A stretch of DNA of 64,000 nucleotides from Anomaloglossus baeobatrachus (lineage: Eukaryota > Chordata > Amphibia > Anura > Aromobatidae), in contig NC_134364.1 of assembly GCF_048569485.1 (NCBI RefSeq), forward strand, positions 125,376,882 through 125,440,881. The letters run 5' to 3'. This document shows, piece by piece, positions 61,894-64,000 of this stretch (position 1 is its first letter; each line of letters opens with the position of its first letter). The notes under the pieces are model-generated. The model was given only the letters and a program-made list of their open reading frames with translations. It was not told where the DNA came from and searched no databases. The position numbers and the translations under genes were made by a program.

Positions 61894-64000
61894 CCCCATG
61901 CTGGCATGTTCCCCCATGCTGGCATGTTCCTCTATCCTGGCATGTTCCCCCGTTCTGGCATGTTTCACCGTTCTGGCATGTTTCACCGTCCTGGCATGGT
62001 TCCCCCGTCCTGGCATGGTTCCCCTATCCTGGCATGTTCCCCTATTCTGGCATTTTCCTCTATCCTGGCATGGTTTCCCCATTCCGGCATGTTCCCCCGT
62101 CCTGGCATGGTTCCCCTATCCTGGCATGTTCCCCTTTCCTGGCATGTTCCTCCCTCCTGGTATGGTTCCCCTATCCTCGCATGTTCCCCTATCCTGGCAT
62201 GTTCCCCCATCCTGGCATGTTCCCCTAATCTGGCATGTTCCCCTATCCTTGCATGTTCCCCTATCCTGGCATGTTCCCCTATCCTGGCATGTTCCCCCGT
62301 TCTGGCATGTTTCACCGTTTGGCATGTTTCACCGTCCTGGCATGTTCCCCCGTCCTGGCATGGTTCCCCTATCCTGGCATGTTCCCCTTTCCTGGCATGT
62401 TCCTCCCTCCTGGTATGGTTCCCCTATCTTTGCATGTTCCCCTATCTTTGCATGTTCCCCTATCCTGGCATGCTCCCCTATCCTGGCATGTTCCCCCATC
62501 CTGGCATGTTCCCCTAATCTGGCATGTTACCCTATCCTTGCATGTTCCTCCATCCTGGCATGTTCCCCTATCCTGGCATGTACCCCTATCCTGGCATGTA
62601 CCCCTATCCTGGCATGTTGCCCTATCCTGGCATGTTCCCCTATCCTGGCATGTTGCCCTATCCTGGCTTGTTCCTCCATCCTGGCATGTTCCCCTATCCT
62701 TGCATGTTCCTCCATCCTGGCATGTTCCCCTATCCTGGCATGTACCCCTATCCTGGCATGTTGCCCTATCCTAGCATGTTCCTCCATCCTGGCATGTTGC
62801 CCTATCCTGCCATGTTCCCCCATCCTGGCATGTTCCCCCATCCTAGCATGTTCCCCCGTCCTGGCATGTTCCTCCATCCTGGCATGTTCCCCCATCCTTG
62901 CATGTTCCTCCATCCTGGCATGTTGCCCTATCCTGCCATGTTCCCCCGTCCTGGCATGTTCCTCCATCCTGGCATGTTCCCCCGTCCTGGCATGTTCCCC
63001 TATCCTGACATATTCCCCCGTCCTGGCATGTTCCCCCATCCTGGCATGTTATCCCATCCTGGCATGTTCCCCCATCCTGGCATGTTCCCCTATCCTGGCA
63101 TGTTGCCCTATCCTGGCATGTTGCCCTATCCTGGCATGTTGCCCTATCCTTGCATGTTGCCCTATCCTGGCATGTTCCCCCATCCTGGCATGTTCCCCTA
63201 TCCTGGCATGTTCCCCCATCCTGGCATGTTCACCCATCCTGGCATGTTCCCCCGTCCTGGCATGTTCCTCCATCCTGGCATGTTCCCCCATCCTGGCATG
63301 TTCCCCTAATCTGGCATGTTCCCCCATCCTGGCATGTTCCCCTAATCTGGCATATTCCCCCATCCTGGCATGTTCCCCTAATCTGGCATGTTCCCCTAAT
63401 CTGGCATGTTCCCCTATCCTGGCATGTACCCCTATCCTGGCATGTTCCCCTATCCTGGCATGTTCCCCTATCCTGGCATGTTCCTCCATCCTGGCACGTT
63501 CCCCTATCCTGGCATGTTCCCCTATCCTGGCATGTTCCCCCATCCTGGCATGTTCCCCTATCCTGGCATGTTCCTCCATCCTGGCATGTTCCCCCATCCT
63601 GGCATGTTCCCCCATCCTGGCATGTTCCTCCATCCTGGCATGTTCCCCCATCCTGGCATGTTCCCCCATCCTGGCATGTTCCCCCGTCCTGGCATGTTCC
63701 CCTATCCTGGCATATTCCCCCGTCCTGGCATGTTCCTCCATCCTGGCATGTTCCCCTAATCTGGCATGTTCCCCCATCCTGGCATGTTCCCCTAATCTGG
63801 CATGTTCCCCCGTCCTGGCATGTTCCCCCGTTCTGGCATGTTCCCCCGTTCTGGCATGTTCCCCCATCCTGGCATGTTCCGCCATTCTGGCATGTTCCCC
63901 TCTCCTGGCATGGTTGCCCCATTCTGGCATGGTTCCCCTATGTTCCCCTATCCTGGCGTGTTCCCCTAATCTGGCATGTTCCCCTAATCTGGCATGTTCC
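61894..64000. repeat. 18 bp minisatellite to the window edge
   Basis: About 115 units of GGCATGTTCCCCTATCCT, with CCCCCAT, CCTCCAT and CCCCGT variants. It begins exactly where the LTR-like repeat ends. The unit is a multiple of three, so long frames appear on both strands (GMFPYP and ARIGEH peptides); these are artefacts. The right edge is outside the window. Confidence 0.97.

Noticed and set aside
61846-63930. Hexapeptide-repeat proteins (GMFPYP, ARIGEH)
   Set aside because: An 18-bp unit without stops gives such frames on both strands; no start context or unique domain.

Overview
This window looks like a piece of an amphibian genome, probably a frog. Three complete genes and the first exon of a fourth stand in the same order and orientation as on human chromosome 1q21.3: C1orf43 (minus), UBAP2L (plus), HAX1 (plus), AQP10 (plus). 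They were recognised by translating exons and matching splice phases to the known vertebrate proteins. The frog assignment is an inference from the compact conserved gene order combined with abundant palindromic DNA elements, minisatellites and a Tx1-like LINE.

Layout. 1-6537 is a large pyrimidine-rich minisatellite in intron 1 of C1orf43. 6585-6662 is C1orf43 coding exon 1, and 6663-6892 is a shared bidirectional promoter with CCAAT, GC-box and CACGTG motifs. UBAP2L fills 6861-23290: a non-coding exon 1, coding exons 2-29 (start 9070, stop 22878), and two symmetric cassette exons. HAX1 is 25522-28050 (7 exons, 247 codons). AQP10 is 37492-53111 (6 exons, 307 codons). Beyond 53112 there are only repeats, a decayed LTR retroelement and unassigned sequence. 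ATP8B2, the next gene in human, is not seen.

The UBAP2L introns carry a family of five related H/ACA snoRNA copies of SNORA58 type, plus a sixth candidate. Most end 51-58 nt upstream of the next exon. The two exceptions have been pushed away by later repeats, in one case a mariner transposon that landed inside the ACA box and left the letters ACA in place.

Roughly half of the window is tandem repeat. There are about sixteen unrelated arrays, including 142 almost perfectly identical 23-bp units just 3' of HAX1. AQP10 intron 3 holds an 8.5-kb Tx1-like LINE inserted in a 35-bp minisatellite. The LINE has its own 49-bp tandem repeats in the 5' region, and its ORF2 is split by a Harbinger-like MITE. 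Most long open frames in the window are products of these arrays, not genes.
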